64,000 bases of DNA. It comes from Pedobacter psychrodurus (GTDB lineage Bacteria; Bacteroidota; Bacteroidia; Sphingobacteriales; Sphingobacteriaceae). The position numbers and the translations under genes are program-made. The stretch spans positions 1 through 64,000 of the forward strand of contig NZ_SJSO01000003.1 in assembly GCF_004331735.1 (NCBI RefSeq), read 5' to 3'. The notes under the pieces are model-generated. The model did not search any database, was not told the origin of the DNA, and saw nothing but the letters and a program-made list of their open reading frames with translations. Below are positions 8,273 to 18,000 of the stretch, piece by piece. Each line of letters opens with the position of its first letter. Position 1 is the stretch's first letter.

Positions 8273-9517
8273 ATGAATAAGCTGAAACTATATGGTAAAC
8301 CAGATTCGCCCGAGATTTATCCGATAAGGGATTTTTTGAAAAGAAGTGTTGTCGATTTTGATTGGTTTGATATTACGCATGATGATTTACGTTGGGGCCA
8401 GGGCATTACCTCATTCAATAATCCTGATAAGCAACCTGTAATAGAATTCCCTGATGGCAAAGTGATCGTAAATCCAAGCTTAGAACAGATTGCCTGTAAT
8501 CTGGGCTGGATTACCGAACCTAAATATGCAGAATATGATCTTTCTATTTATGGAGCTGGCCCTGCAGGATTAAGTGCTGCGGTTTATGCCGCATCAGAAG
8601 GACTGAAGACCATTCTGATTGAACGTGAGGCCATTGGCGGACAGGCTGGTACAAGTTCGCTGATCGAAAATTATCTGGGTTTTCCCGAAGGGATTTCGGG
8701 TGCAAACCTTGCTGAAAGAGCAAGGCAACAGGCTTTAAAATTTGGTGTCGAAATCTTGCTTTTGAAAGAGGGAATTAAAGGTACATTTTATGACAATAGA
8801 ATACATGTTGATTTTGCAAGTGGCGAAAAGTTAGTTGCCAAAACAAATATCTGTGCAACAGGGGTAGAGTATGCCAGGTTAAACCTTCCTGATGAAACGC
8901 GTTTTTTTCATAAAGGTGTTTATTACGGTGCCGGCGCAAGCGAGGCATTTTTCTGTCAGGATAAAGACCTGTACATTGTTGGGGGAGGAAACTCTGCTGG
9001 ACAGGCCGCAACCTATTTTTCTGGCTTTGCAAAACGCGTTTTCATGGTAATCAGGAAGGGGAATCTTGCTGATACCCTATCAGAATACCTGATCCGGAGG
9101 ATAGCTACCATTAAGAATATTCATGTGTTGTACCATTCGCAGGTAACAGCATTAGAGGGCGACGATTATCTGCAAAGGATCAAGATTGTAAACAGCGAGG
9201 TTGCAACAGAAACCTGGCACGATACATCAAAATTATTTATCTGTATCGGCGGAAAACCAAATACGGAATGGGCTGCCGAAACTGCCATCTGTAGAGACTC
9301 GAACGGCTACCTTTATACGGGCAATGATTTGCTTAGTCTCGATCAATATAAAATGTGCTGGACGGCAGAGAGACCACCTTATCACTTAGAGACCAGTGTT
9401 CCAGGTTCATTTGCTGCCGGCGACGTGCGGTTCAATTCAGTAAAGAGAGTAGCCTCGGCTGTGGGCGAAGGAGCCATGGCCGTTACTCAAGTTCATCAGT
9501 ACTTATCAAAGCTATAA
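8273..9517 (+). CDS. Thioredoxin-reductase-like FAD oxidoreductase with degenerate glutaredoxin-like N-terminus
   Basis: A 414-residue flavoprotein. Residues 1-80 look like a thioredoxin/glutaredoxin fold (LKLYGKPDSPE, then QPVIEFPDG) in which the usual CxxC is replaced by PDSP. From residue 90 it is a TrxB-like two-dinucleotide-binding protein: FAD motif GAGPAG at 94-99, GGQAG and ENYLGFP segments, and NADPH-binding GGGNSAG near 237. The CxxC redox pair of true thioredoxin reductases is absent; the equivalent place reads YYGAGASEAFFC. It therefore probably transfers electrons from NAD(P)H to something other than thioredoxin by disulfide exchange. Its stop is 2 bases from the start of the UBP zinc-finger gene, which implies co-translation. 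Confidence 0.85.
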   Translation: MNKLKLYGKPDSPEIYPIRDFLKRSVVDFDWFDITHDDLRWGQGITSFNNPDKQPVIEFPDGKVIVNPSLEQIACNLGWITEPKYAEYDLSIYGAGPAGLSAAVYAASEGLKTILIEREAIGGQAGTSSLIENYLGFPEGISGANLAERARQQALKFGVEILLLKEGIKGTFYDNRIHVDFASGEKLVAKTNICATGVEYARLNLPDETRFFHKGVYYGAGASEAFFCQDKDLYIVGGGNSAGQAATYFSGFAKRVFMVIRKGNLADTLSEYLIRRIATIKNIHVLYHSQVTALEGDDYLQRIKIVNSEVATETWHDTSKLFICIGGKPNTEWAAETAICRDSNGYLYTGNDLLSLDQYKMCWTAERPPYHLETSVPGSFAAGDVRFNSVKRVASAVGEGAMAVTQVHQYLSKL

Positions 9518-9519
9518 TT

Positions 9520-9792
9520 ATGGACAGTAATCAAAGTTGTAGCCATATCGGAGCCATAAAAGAGCTAAAACTGGCAAAAGAAAAGGTATGCGAACTATGC
9601 ATAAAACAAGGTACAGATTGGGTGCATCTCCGTACCTGCCAGACCTGTGGAGTTACTTTGTGCTGTGATTCGTCGCCAATGCAACACATGTCGCACCATT
9701 GTCGGAAAGAAAAACATCAGGTTATCATCTCATCCGAACCAGGTGAAAGATGGATGTATTGTTTTGTTGATGATGAAATAGCGGAATATTAA
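9520..9792 (+). CDS. UBP-type zinc-finger protein (90 aa)
   Basis: A 90-residue protein that is essentially one zinc finger of the UBP (ubiquitin-hydrolase, ZnF-UBP) type. Candidate ligands are Cys7 and His9, Cys24/Cys27 (CELC), Cys40/Cys43 (CQTC), Cys48, and histidines at 56, 59/60 and 66. The frame is open upstream into the flavoprotein gene, but the ATG at 9520 comes 2 bases after that gene's stop and puts the first ligand at residue 7, so I use it. In eukaryotes this fold binds the ubiquitin C-terminus; bacteria lack ubiquitin, so here it may bind a protein tail or act as a redox-sensitive zinc site. Linkage to a NAD(P)H flavoprotein suggests a functional pair. Confidence 0.85.
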   Translation: MDSNQSCSHIGAIKELKLAKEKVCELCIKQGTDWVHLRTCQTCGVTLCCDSSPMQHMSHHCRKEKHQVIISSEPGERWMYCFVDDEIAEY

Positions 9793-9809
9793 AAGCGTTT
9801 TGATGGAGT

Positions 9810-9846
9810 GGCCTAAACCAGTAGCGTTAAAAGAAGTTTGGCCTTT
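9810..9846 (+). terminator. Probable terminator after the flavoprotein/zinc-finger operon
   Basis: GGCCTAAAC (9810-9818) pairs with GTTTGGCC (9836-9843) through one bulged T, followed by TTT. It lies 18 bases past the zinc-finger stop and before the ECF sigma gene. Confidence 0.45.
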
Positions 9847-9900
9847 GTATGCCCATAATTTATTATTATTGTATTCTTAATCTGCGGCAACAAGTATTTT

Positions 9901-10488
9901 ATGAATGATTATGGCAGCTATAGCGATGTTGATTTAACCGAACTACTCAGGGCAGGGGATCGGAACGCATTTGTCGAAATCTACAACCGCTATAAATTTA
10001 TCCTTCACAACCATGCATGGAACAAGCTCCGGAGCAAGGAAGAAGCGCAGGATGTGATTCACGAGGTATTTTCAATGGTATGGGACAAAAGAGAGCACCT
10101 GCCGGTAAACAGAAATCTTTCAGGTTATCTTTATAGCTGCGTGCACAATCAATTCCTTAACATGGTTGTGCATAAAAAAGTAAAAGACAGGTATATATCC
10201 TCTATTGCTGAGTTTGCCGCGAGTGGAACAGTACAAACGGATCATTTAGTCCGCGAACGGATGCTCAAGGACATCATCGACCGGGAGATTGATGAACTGC
10301 CTCCGAGGATGAGGGAGGTTTTCTTGCTCAGTAGAAGACAGCACCTTAGCCATAGGGAAATTGCCGAGATGATGGGCATTACCGAGCAGACGGTGAAAAA
10401 GCAGATGGTATATGCACTTAAAATCCTTAAAAAGAAACTTGGAATAGTCCTGTTCCTGGTGATGTACCTATTTTACCCCAATCTGTAG
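9901..10488 (+). CDS. ECF RNA polymerase sigma factor (FecI-like)
   Basis: A 195-residue extracytoplasmic-function sigma factor. Region 2 lies at about 15-85 (AFVEIYNRYKF, EEAQDVIHEVF) and region 4 at about 135-180 (PPRMREVFLLS, then HREIAEMMGITEQTVKKQM). The hydrophobic tail at the extreme C-terminus is a common feature of this Bacteroidota subgroup. It should direct RNA polymerase to its own regulon when released by the FecR protein encoded at 13828. Sigma and FecR genes are normally adjacent; here an ABC exporter module is lodged between them. Signal would come from the STN-bearing SusC further downstream. Confidence 0.92.
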   Translation: MNDYGSYSDVDLTELLRAGDRNAFVEIYNRYKFILHNHAWNKLRSKEEAQDVIHEVFSMVWDKREHLPVNRNLSGYLYSCVHNQFLNMVVHKKVKDRYISSIAEFAASGTVQTDHLVRERMLKDIIDREIDELPPRMREVFLLSRRQHLSHREIAEMMGITEQTVKKQMVYALKILKKKLGIVLFLVMYLFYPNL

Positions 10489-10505
10489 TTTTTATATTTT
10501 TTTAT

Positions 10506-10534
10506 ACCTCTTTACCGATACTTGCTTGTCTTAC
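10506..10534 (+). promoter_or_regulatory. Possible ECF-sigma promoter, copy 1
   Basis: ACCTC - 15 bases - TTGTCTTAC. The same two boxes occur with 16-base spacing at 13782-13811, before FecR. The downstream box resembles the TGTCCT -10 element of FecI-type sigma factors. The copy here precedes the ABC ATPase. It is inferred from the repeat and its position. Confidence 0.35.
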
Positions 10535-10555
10535 CAATATCCCCAGAGAACGGGG

Positions 10556-11518
10556 ATGTTAAAAGAAGAAAATTCCGGTAATTTGAAAAGAAGCATAGTA
10601 AGTATAGAAAATCTTTCCCACCGTTACAGTAAGGACTGGGCGATCAGGGATATTAGTTTTGAGATTCTGGAAGTTGGCGTTCTGGGGCTTTTGGGCTCCA
10701 ACGGTGCCGGTAAGTCGACCACCATGAATATTCTCTGTGGGGTATTGAGCCAGACCGCCGGAAAGGTGACTATTGATGGTGCAGATCTCCGCCTTGAACC
10801 GGAACTGGCCAAACGGAAACTTGGATTCCTCCCGCAGAATGCACCCCTACACTTAGATCTGACTGTTGATGAGTACCTGATCTATTGCGCTTATCTCCGC
10901 GACATACCCAAAGGGAAAATTAGCTACGCGGTTGATCAGGCAAAGGAAAAGTGCGGCATTAGCCATTTTGGGAAGAGACTAATCAACAATCTCTCAGGCG
11001 GATACCGCCAGCGTGTAGGCATTGCCCAGGCAATAATACATCATCCCAAGCTGGTCGTTCTCGATGAGCCGACCAATGGGCTTGACCCCAATCAGATTTT
11101 AGAAGTCAGAAAATTAATAAAGGAAATCGCAGAAGAAAGATCCGTTATTTTTTCTACCCATATGCTTTCCGAAGTACAGGCTACCTGCAGGGATATTAAA
11201 ATGATCGAAAACGGGCGGCTGGTTTTTGCAGATACCATGGAAGCTTTCAACAACTATATTCTTCCGGATTCAATGCTCATCACCATGAACAATCCCCCTG
11301 AAGTATCCAGTTTTCTTGAGATCGGGGGGATCACAGATGCCCAGGTGATAAGTGATAAAACCTTTAGGTTACGCTTCAGTGCATCCGATGCCATTTCTCA
11401 AAAGATCATTGAGATCAGCGTCGCCAGGGGCTGGGAACTTAGCGAGATAGCTCTTGAAAGAAGTTCGCTGGATGAAATTTTTGCTCAACTTTCCAACAGA
11501 CCACAACCCCGAAGATAA
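10556..11518 (+). CDS. ABC transporter ATP-binding protein, GldA-like
   Basis: A 320-residue cytoplasmic ATPase of the ABC-2 exporter class. Motifs in order: Walker A GSNGAGKST, Q-loop FLPQNAP, signature LSGGYRQRVG, Walker B VVLDEPTNGLDP, and H-loop STHMLSE, followed by the C-terminal extension usual in GldA/NosF-type subunits. The frame is open upstream to a TTG at 10526, but that overlaps the putative -10 box, so I use the ATG at 10556. The permease gene starts 1 base after its stop. It should energise the fused permease encoded next. Similarity to gliding-motility GldA is at family level only and does not prove a motility role. Confidence 0.88.
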   Translation: MLKEENSGNLKRSIVSIENLSHRYSKDWAIRDISFEILEVGVLGLLGSNGAGKSTTMNILCGVLSQTAGKVTIDGADLRLEPELAKRKLGFLPQNAPLHLDLTVDEYLIYCAYLRDIPKGKISYAVDQAKEKCGISHFGKRLINNLSGGYRQRVGIAQAIIHHPKLVVLDEPTNGLDPNQILEVRKLIKEIAEERSVIFSTHMLSEVQATCRDIKMIENGRLVFADTMEAFNNYILPDSMLITMNNPPEVSSFLEIGGITDAQVISDKTFRLRFSASDAISQKIIEISVARGWELSEIALERSSLDEIFAQLSNRPQPRR

Positions 11519-11519
11519 T

Positions 11520-13772
11520 ATGACCAAGATATTCAAAATTGCAAAGCTCGAACTGAGCATACTTTTCTATTCGCCGGTTGCCTGGATTGCCATAGCCATA
11601 TTCATGATCCAGAGCGGTATCGGTTTTTTTGGCCTTTTGGGCAGCTACCAGGAGGCCATATCAATGGGCATTCCCGTTGATAACCTGACCTTTTCACTTT
11701 TTACAGACCTGAACAGTTTATTCGATACGGTAATACAGAACCTTTATCTATATATTCCACTGATCACCATGGGACTGATGAGCAGGGAACTGCAGAGTGG
11801 CTCGATCAAGCTGCTGTTGAGTGCCCCGGTGAAGATACGCGAGATTATCCTGGGCAAGTACCTCTCAATGGTCGGTTATGCCCTTATCCTGATTCTCATT
11901 CTGGTCATATATGCTATTACCGGTGCCTCCATTATCAAGAACCCGGAAATAAAGCTCATCTGCTCAGGTTTGATAGGTATTTTCCTTTTAACCTGTACCT
12001 ACGCTGCAATTGGTCTTTTCATGTCGAGTTTAACCCCTTATCAGGTGGTAGCGGCAATAAGTACGCTGGCTGTTTTCGCCGCACTGAAGTTTATCGGCTC
12101 GGTTGGACAGGGAATTGATTTTGTAAGAGACCTGACCTACTTTCTTTCCATTTCCGGCAGGGCAGATGATATGTTAAAGGGACTTATTACCACCAGGGAT
12201 GTCTTATATTTTCTGATCATTATTTCCCTTTTTCTATCGCTCTGCATCATCAGGCTCAAAAACCAGCGGGAATCCAGCGCTTTATGGATTGGTTATTCCA
12301 GATATGCAGCCATTTTTATCTGTGCATTGATGCTGGGTTTTTTAAGTTCCAGGCCGGGGCTGATAGGTTATCTGGATATGACCAGGGCCAAGAGCCGTAC
12401 CCTGACCAAAAACAGTCAAAAAATTGTACTGCAGATTGATGGCCCTCTTGAAATTACCACATACGTTAATCTTTTGGATCAGAACGTTTACTTCGGTCTA
12501 CCACAGTCCAGAAATACCGATCTTGCACAATTTGAGAAATTCCAGCGTTTCCTGCCAGACCTGCAAATGAAATATGTTTATTATTATGATGTTGCTGATC
12601 TGAAGAACAACAAGAACATGTCCTATCAGGGAGATATTACGGGCCTCTCTACTCAACAGCTGGCTGAAAAGGTTGCCGACAATATGGGGCTGGACCTGGA
12701 TTTGTTTATGCCGCCAAAAGAAATCAGAAAGATCATAGACCTTAGCGCTGAAAACAACAGCGTAGTACGTGTGCTTAAGTATAAGGGGCAGAGCAGTTTT
12801 CTTCGGTTTTATGATGGGGTAGATCAATTCCCTTCCGAGGCAGAGATAGCTGCTGCAATTAAAAGGTTGATTGTTAAGGTACCCAAGATTGCATTTGTTA
12901 CCGGACATCATGAGCGAAGCATTGACAAGACGGGCGACCGGAATTATCAGATGATGAGCACCATGCGGCGCAATAGAAAAGCGCTGATTAACCAGGGATT
13001 TGATGTGGTTCAACTTGATCTTAGTAAAGAAAATATTCCAGATAATCTTGCTGCCCTGGTTATCGCTGACCCATCAATCCCTGTAGGGGATACTGAAAAA
13101 ATGAAAATCAATCATTTCCTGGCTGGTGGAGGAAACATGCTCCTGACAACCGAGCCTGGACGTCAGTCTATTGTTAATCCCTTATTAAAGCCATTGGGTT
13201 TAGAGGTAATAGAGGGGATGCTGGTCCATCCTGGTAAAAATGATTCACCAGATCTTATAACTTCCGAAATCTGGAATGGAAAGAGTGAGCTCCCGCTTTC
13301 GGGCGTATCGGCTTTGCGTTACAAGGCAGTTTTACCATTTAAAGCTGAAGCAATGGCAATAAGCACCGCAGGTGGCTGGAACCGGACTACTCCGGTAGAT
13401 CTTACTGCAGGTGGACTCATTTTCGATCCTTTGAAGAATGATCTCAAAGGGGCATTCCCGGTAATTATTTCACTCAATAGAAAAATAGGTGAAAAAGACC
13501 AACGGATAGTGGTTTCTGGTGATGCCGATTTTTTGAACAACATAGAGCTATCGCACCCAAGGGGAGATAATGAACGTTTCATAAAAATGCTCTTCAGCTG
13601 GTTCTCTTACGGTGATTTTCCCATAGATACTTCCAGGCAGCGTGCATTGGATAATAATATTCTCTTGGGAAGAAAGGATATTTCGGTACTGAGGACCATT
13701 CTTTTAGGCGCTGTTCCAGCACTGATTCTGATCATTGGCGCGGCGGTTCTGATCAGAAGAAAAAGAAATTAA
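11520..13772 (+). CDS. Fused GldF-GldG-like ABC permease
   Basis: A 750-residue membrane protein joining two usually separate parts. Residues 1-250 are an ABC-2 type permease with about six helices (GldF-like). After a helix near 275-295, a large extracytoplasmic region of the ABC-associated GldG type extends to about residue 720 (IAFVTGHHERS, and GGGNMLLTTEPGR near 540), and one last helix is followed by a basic tail (RRKRN). The ATG at 11520 is 1 base past the ATPase stop; upstream in-frame ATGs lie inside the ATPase gene and are unlikely. It should form an exporter or envelope machine with that ATPase. The gene context ties it to a SusC/SusD/peptidase locus rather than to gliding genes. 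Confidence 0.87.
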   Translation: MTKIFKIAKLELSILFYSPVAWIAIAIFMIQSGIGFFGLLGSYQEAISMGIPVDNLTFSLFTDLNSLFDTVIQNLYLYIPLITMGLMSRELQSGSIKLLLSAPVKIREIILGKYLSMVGYALILILILVIYAITGASIIKNPEIKLICSGLIGIFLLTCTYAAIGLFMSSLTPYQVVAAISTLAVFAALKFIGSVGQGIDFVRDLTYFLSISGRADDMLKGLITTRDVLYFLIIISLFLSLCIIRLKNQRESSALWIGYSRYAAIFICALMLGFLSSRPGLIGYLDMTRAKSRTLTKNSQKIVLQIDGPLEITTYVNLLDQNVYFGLPQSRNTDLAQFEKFQRFLPDLQMKYVYYYDVADLKNNKNMSYQGDITGLSTQQLAEKVADNMGLDLDLFMPPKEIRKIIDLSAENNSVVRVLKYKGQSSFLRFYDGVDQFPSEAEIAAAIKRLIVKVPKIAFVTGHHERSIDKTGDRNYQMMSTMRRNRKALINQGFDVVQLDLSKENIPDNLAALVIADPSIPVGDTEKMKINHFLAGGGNMLLTTEPGRQSIVNPLLKPLGLEVIEGMLVHPGKNDSPDLITSEIWNGKSELPLSGVSALRYKAVLPFKAEAMAISTAGGWNRTTPVDLTAGGLIFDPLKNDLKGAFPVIISLNRKIGEKDQRIVVSGDADFLNNIELSHPRGDNERFIKMLFSWFSYGDFPIDTSRQRALDNNILLGRKDISVLRTILLGAVPALILIIGAAVLIRRKRN

Positions 13773-13781
13773 AATTTATCT

Positions 13782-13811
13782 ACCTCCAATATAGGCCTTA
13801 TCTTGTCTTAC
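13782..13811 (+). promoter_or_regulatory. Possible ECF-sigma promoter, copy 2
   Basis: ACCTC - 16 bases - TTGTCTTAC, ending 16 bases before the FecR start. It matches the element before the ABC ATPase at 10506. It would be the expected sigma-to-anti-sigma autoregulatory site, with the other copy arising when the ABC module came to lie between sigma and FecR. Confidence 0.35.
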
Positions 13812-13827
13812 TAAAAGAATAACAGCA

Positions 13828-14958
13828 ATGAACGAGAAAGAAATAGCAGAAATGCTGGAACGATATAAAAATGGTGAGGCAACAGCGCAGGAAGAAGCGC
13901 TGCTGCTGAGCTGGTCGTTAACTTATCGTGAGGAAGGAAAAGAAGTGCTTTCAATGGAAGAACGGGAGCATGAAGTAGACCAGATCTGGAACAAACTGGA
14001 TAAGGACATCTTCAGGACTAAGCGAATTAGGATCTGGCCAAGGATTGCAGCAGCTGCTGTACTGTTGATCAGTATATCCATCGGGCTCTATCTCTACACC
14101 AATAATAAATCCGGCATTCAGCTTTCTTCAAACGACATACAACCAGGCCAAAATTCTGCTACCCTGACGCTGTCAAACGGAAAAAAAATAAAACTCAATA
14201 GCGCTGCAAACGGACAGCTCATGGGAGATTCGGGGATATCCATCAGCAAAACTGCAGACGGGCAATTGGTTTATACGGTTACCGAAGCTGATGAGAGAAA
14301 TGCCTCAAGCCAGCAGAATATGCTGGAAACCTATAAGGGGGAGCAGTATCAGGTAATTCTGCCGGATGGCAGCCATGTGTGGCTTAACGCTGCCTCAACA
14401 CTTAAGTATCCATTGGTGTTTTCGGCAAAGGAAAGGCTTGTTGAACTCTCTGGAGAGGCTTATTTTGAGGTCGCCCATAATCCGGGCAAACCATTTAGGG
14501 TAAAGACAACAAGTCAGCAGGTAGAGGTTCTGGGTACCCATTTCAATATTAACGCTTACCCGGATGATCTCTTGTCGAGAACAACCCTGTTAAGTGGTAG
14601 CATACGGGTAAGCACACCATCTCTGGGCAGAAAAGAAAACGGTGAAATTGTCCTCAGCCCAGGGGAACAGACAGTTTTGGTGGGAAACAAGATCAGTGTC
14701 GTTCAGGCTGACCCGGAAGAGGCAATAGCCTGGAAGAACGGATATTTCATGTTTAAAAGCGAAAATATAAGATCGGTTATGAAAAAGGTTTCGCGCTGGT
14801 ATGATGTAGAAATTGTTTACAAGGGAGAGGTGCCGGATGATAAGTTCGGTGGCGTTGTAAGCCGCTTTTCCAACGTTACCCAGGTGCTTAGAAAACTGGA
14901 ACTGACCGAAAAGGTTCACTTTGAAATTGAAGGAAGGAGGATTATCGTTACGAAATAA
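13828..14958 (+). CDS. FecR-family anti-sigma factor
   Basis: A 376-residue membrane-spanning regulator. A cytoplasmic N-terminus of about 68 residues (sigma-binding) leads to one transmembrane helix at about 72-92, then the periplasmic FecR domain (LPDGSHVWLNAASTLKYP, and the GEAYFEVAHNPGKPF region) and the C-terminal domain common in Bacteroidota FecR proteins (SRWYDVEIVYKG). It should hold the ECF sigma factor of this locus until contact with the STN domain of the downstream SusC triggers release. It is a full-length family member with no defects seen. Confidence 0.92.
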   Translation: MNEKEIAEMLERYKNGEATAQEEALLLSWSLTYREEGKEVLSMEEREHEVDQIWNKLDKDIFRTKRIRIWPRIAAAAVLLISISIGLYLYTNNKSGIQLSSNDIQPGQNSATLTLSNGKKIKLNSAANGQLMGDSGISISKTADGQLVYTVTEADERNASSQQNMLETYKGEQYQVILPDGSHVWLNAASTLKYPLVFSAKERLVELSGEAYFEVAHNPGKPFRVKTTSQQVEVLGTHFNINAYPDDLLSRTTLLSGSIRVSTPSLGRKENGEIVLSPGEQTVLVGNKISVVQADPEEAIAWKNGYFMFKSENIRSVMKKVSRWYDVEIVYKGEVPDDKFGGVVSRFSNVTQVLRKLELTEKVHFEIEGRRIIVTK

Positions 14959-14985
14959 TACCCAAAATATTTGAACCTAAAAAAA

Positions 14986-15012
14986 GCCAGGAGTGCTTGC
15001 AACACCACTGGC
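14986..15012 (+). promoter_or_regulatory. Conserved leader hairpin before SusC (copy 1)
   Basis: GCCAG and CTGGC arms, a 2x2 mismatch, then GTG/CAC closing a loop CTTGCAA. It lies 28 bases after the FecR stop and 63 before the SusC start. A hairpin with the same GTGCTTG core and similar following sequence (GATTGGTTC here, GATTAGTGTC there) is found at 29467-29492 in the second FecR-SusC interval. There is no U-tract, so it is more likely an RNA element than a simple terminator. Confidence 0.5.
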
Positions 15013-15074
15013 CAATGATTGGTTCAAGAGCTTAAAAATTTACGATTCGTTCAACACCTAAACCAACCAAACAA

Positions 15075-18000
15075 ATGTATAAAAATTATACTAAGGAAAA
15101 TGCTATGCCCATGCGGCATAGCACTAAACTTCTGCTCATTATGCGATTCACCACCGTAATCTTAATAGCAACCATCATGCAGGTAAGCGCAGCCAGTTTT
15201 GCCCAGAAAGTAACTATTTCTGAAAGCAATGCCAGTCTGGTTAACGTACTTCAGCAGTTGCGCAAGCAGGCTGGCTACAACTTTGTCTATACCGACGGGC
15301 TGCTAAGCTCAGCCAATCCGGTAAGTGTTAAAGCAAAAGGCATGGAATTAAAAGACGTGCTTGATCTCATCTTCAAGGACCAACCGCTTACCTATACCAT
15401 TGATGAAAAAACAATTGTCATCAAGAAACAGGAAAAATCCATATTAGATAAAATTACAGATTATTTTAACCTGATCGATGTAAGGGGACAGGTACTCAAT
15501 GAAAAGGGGCTGCCGTTGTTGGGCGCTTATGTAAGGTTAGAGGGAACTTCAAAAAAGACGCTTTCGGATATCGACGGTATGTTCATCTTTAGAGACGTAG
15601 CAGAGAAAGGCCGGTTGATCATCTCCTATGTTGGATATAAGACAGATACCATAGTGCTGAGCGGAAAGTCCAGCTATCTCATCAAGCTCGATCCACAGGC
15701 ATTGGCCATGGAGGACGTGCAGATTGTATCTACCGGTTATCAGCAATTGCCGAAAGAGCGTGCTACAGGTTCATTCGAGGTAATCTCGAAGGAGCAGCTT
15801 CAGCACAGTACCGATCCAAACCTGATCAGAAGATTAGAAGGAATAACCACATCGATAGATTTCAGGAATGATCTGCGGCCTACCATTTCAAGCAATATCA
15901 ATGCACAGCGTTCGCCTTTGGCCAATCTAACGATCAGAGGAAAAAATACGCTCAATGAATCCAGCAATGCCGATGCCAATGGGAATTTCAGCGGTCAGGT
16001 TCTTGTGGTTATTGACGGGATTGCCAGCCCATATTCCATAGATAAGGTCAATCCGAACGATGTGGAAAGTATCACTGTTTTAAAAGATGCTGCATCAGCA
16101 TCCATCTGGGGTTCAAGGGCCGCCAATGGGGTCATCGTGGTGAATACAAAAAAAGGGGCATACAATAGACCCGCCAGGGTTTCTTTCAACAGCAATGTCA
16201 ATATTTCAGAAAAAGTCGATCTCTTCTATAATAAAACGATGAGTGTTTCCGATTTGATAGATGCACAGAAATTACAGTTCATTACCAATAACCGCCCACT
16301 TCCACCGGTGAGCATCACCGGACTTTATGGTCAGGAACCGGTATCTCCGGTAGCGGAGATCATGGATGCCTACTTAAACCAGGGAACATTGACCCGGGCC
16401 CAGGCCGATGCTCAGATCGATGCACTCCGTGGAAACGACATCCGTAGAGACTACACCAACTATTTCCTCAGGAATAGTGTTACCCAGAGCTATTCACTGG
16501 CAGTGGACGGTGGCAGCGAAAAATTCAATTATAGATTGTCTGGGGGCTATGATAACTCCATCAACAATACCAGGAATTCTGGCTTCAACAGATTAGCGAT
16601 CGGTTATAACGCTTCCTTCAAGCCGATCAAAAATCTCGAAATACAGGGAAACATCAGCTACAACATTCAGAAGAACAGTGAACAGGCTGCAGAAAATAGG
16701 ATAACAGGTGCAACAGATGCCAGCTTTCAGCCCTATACCCGATTGGCAGATGACAATGGCAATCCCCTGCAGATTACCAAAATGTACCGTCCGGGGTTTG
16801 TAGACCTGTTCGAAAGTACCTATCCAACCCAGTTTTTAAGTTATCGGTATTTTCCGCTCAATGATATCCATGAAGGATATAATGATGTAAAAAGCCAGAA
16901 CCTCAACCTGAACTTCAATGCCCGGTACACCATTTTTTCTGGTCTATCTGCGCAGGTAATCTACAACTATAACACAGGAAGGAACGAGGATAATAGCCTT
17001 TACCGTGAGCATTCTTTCTACATGCGCAACATGCTCAACTATTTCACCACGTCGAATTCTTCGGTAAACCCCATGACAGGCGATCAGGTTGCTCCATTTG
17101 TAAATCAATTGCCGCTTGGTGGTCAATATACCACCGCACTAACCAAATCAAGCAACCAGACCATGCGCGGTCAGTTGAATTATGATAAAACTTTTGGTGA
17201 AAAGCACCAGCTTTCGGCCATTGCAGGGGTTGATGTTTCTCAGGTCTACAGCATCGTTAAAAATGATGGTTATTACGGTTATAATGAAAATACGCTGAGA
17301 TCGGTAAACCAGCTGGATTATAAAACAATGATCCCGATTGCTTTTTCAGAGGATTTTAGCGGTTACAACGGTAATTATATCCGAAATCTCTCAACCGGAT
17401 TTATAGATAACAGGGTGAGGACGTTCAGTTATTATACCAATGCGGCCTATACCTACAACAGAAAATATACACTTTCAGGGAGTTTCAGGAAAGATATTTC
17501 AAGTGAGTTCGGCCAGGGGACCAACCAGTCTGGTGCCCCATATTATTCGGTAGGCGGGGCCTGGAATATCAGCAGCGAATCCTTTTACCATTCATCACTA
17601 TTTCCAACTTTGACATTTAGAACAACATTCGGATACAACGGTAACGTAAATCCATCGGTTCTGGCCAGGCCATTGATTACCTATTCTGATTTTAACGGAG
17701 ATAATAATCTTCCTTATGCATATACCGGCCTTTCTACCGGTATTTCTAACAATCAGCTGAGGCCCGAAAAAACCGGAATCTTCAATATCGGACTTGACTT
17801 TACCTTAAGAGGGAACCGCCTGTCGGGAAGTGTACAGTATTACAACAAAAAAACAACCGATTTGCTTACCGACGGTCCGCTTGACCCAAGCACAGGTTAT
17901 ACCCACATTATTTATAATACAGGGAACCTCCGTGGCCAGGGCTGGGACCTGACCCTTAATTCCCTAAATATCACTTCGGATAAATTCAAATGGAACACCA

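Noticed and set aside
10556..13772. Gliding-motility role for the GldA/GldF-GldG-like ABC genes
   Set aside because: Similarity is at family level; no other gld or spr genes are nearby, and the locus is a SusCD/peptidase locus.
14986..15012. Leader hairpin as a simple FecR terminator
   Set aside because: No U-tract follows in either copy, and the loop and downstream bases are conserved between loci.
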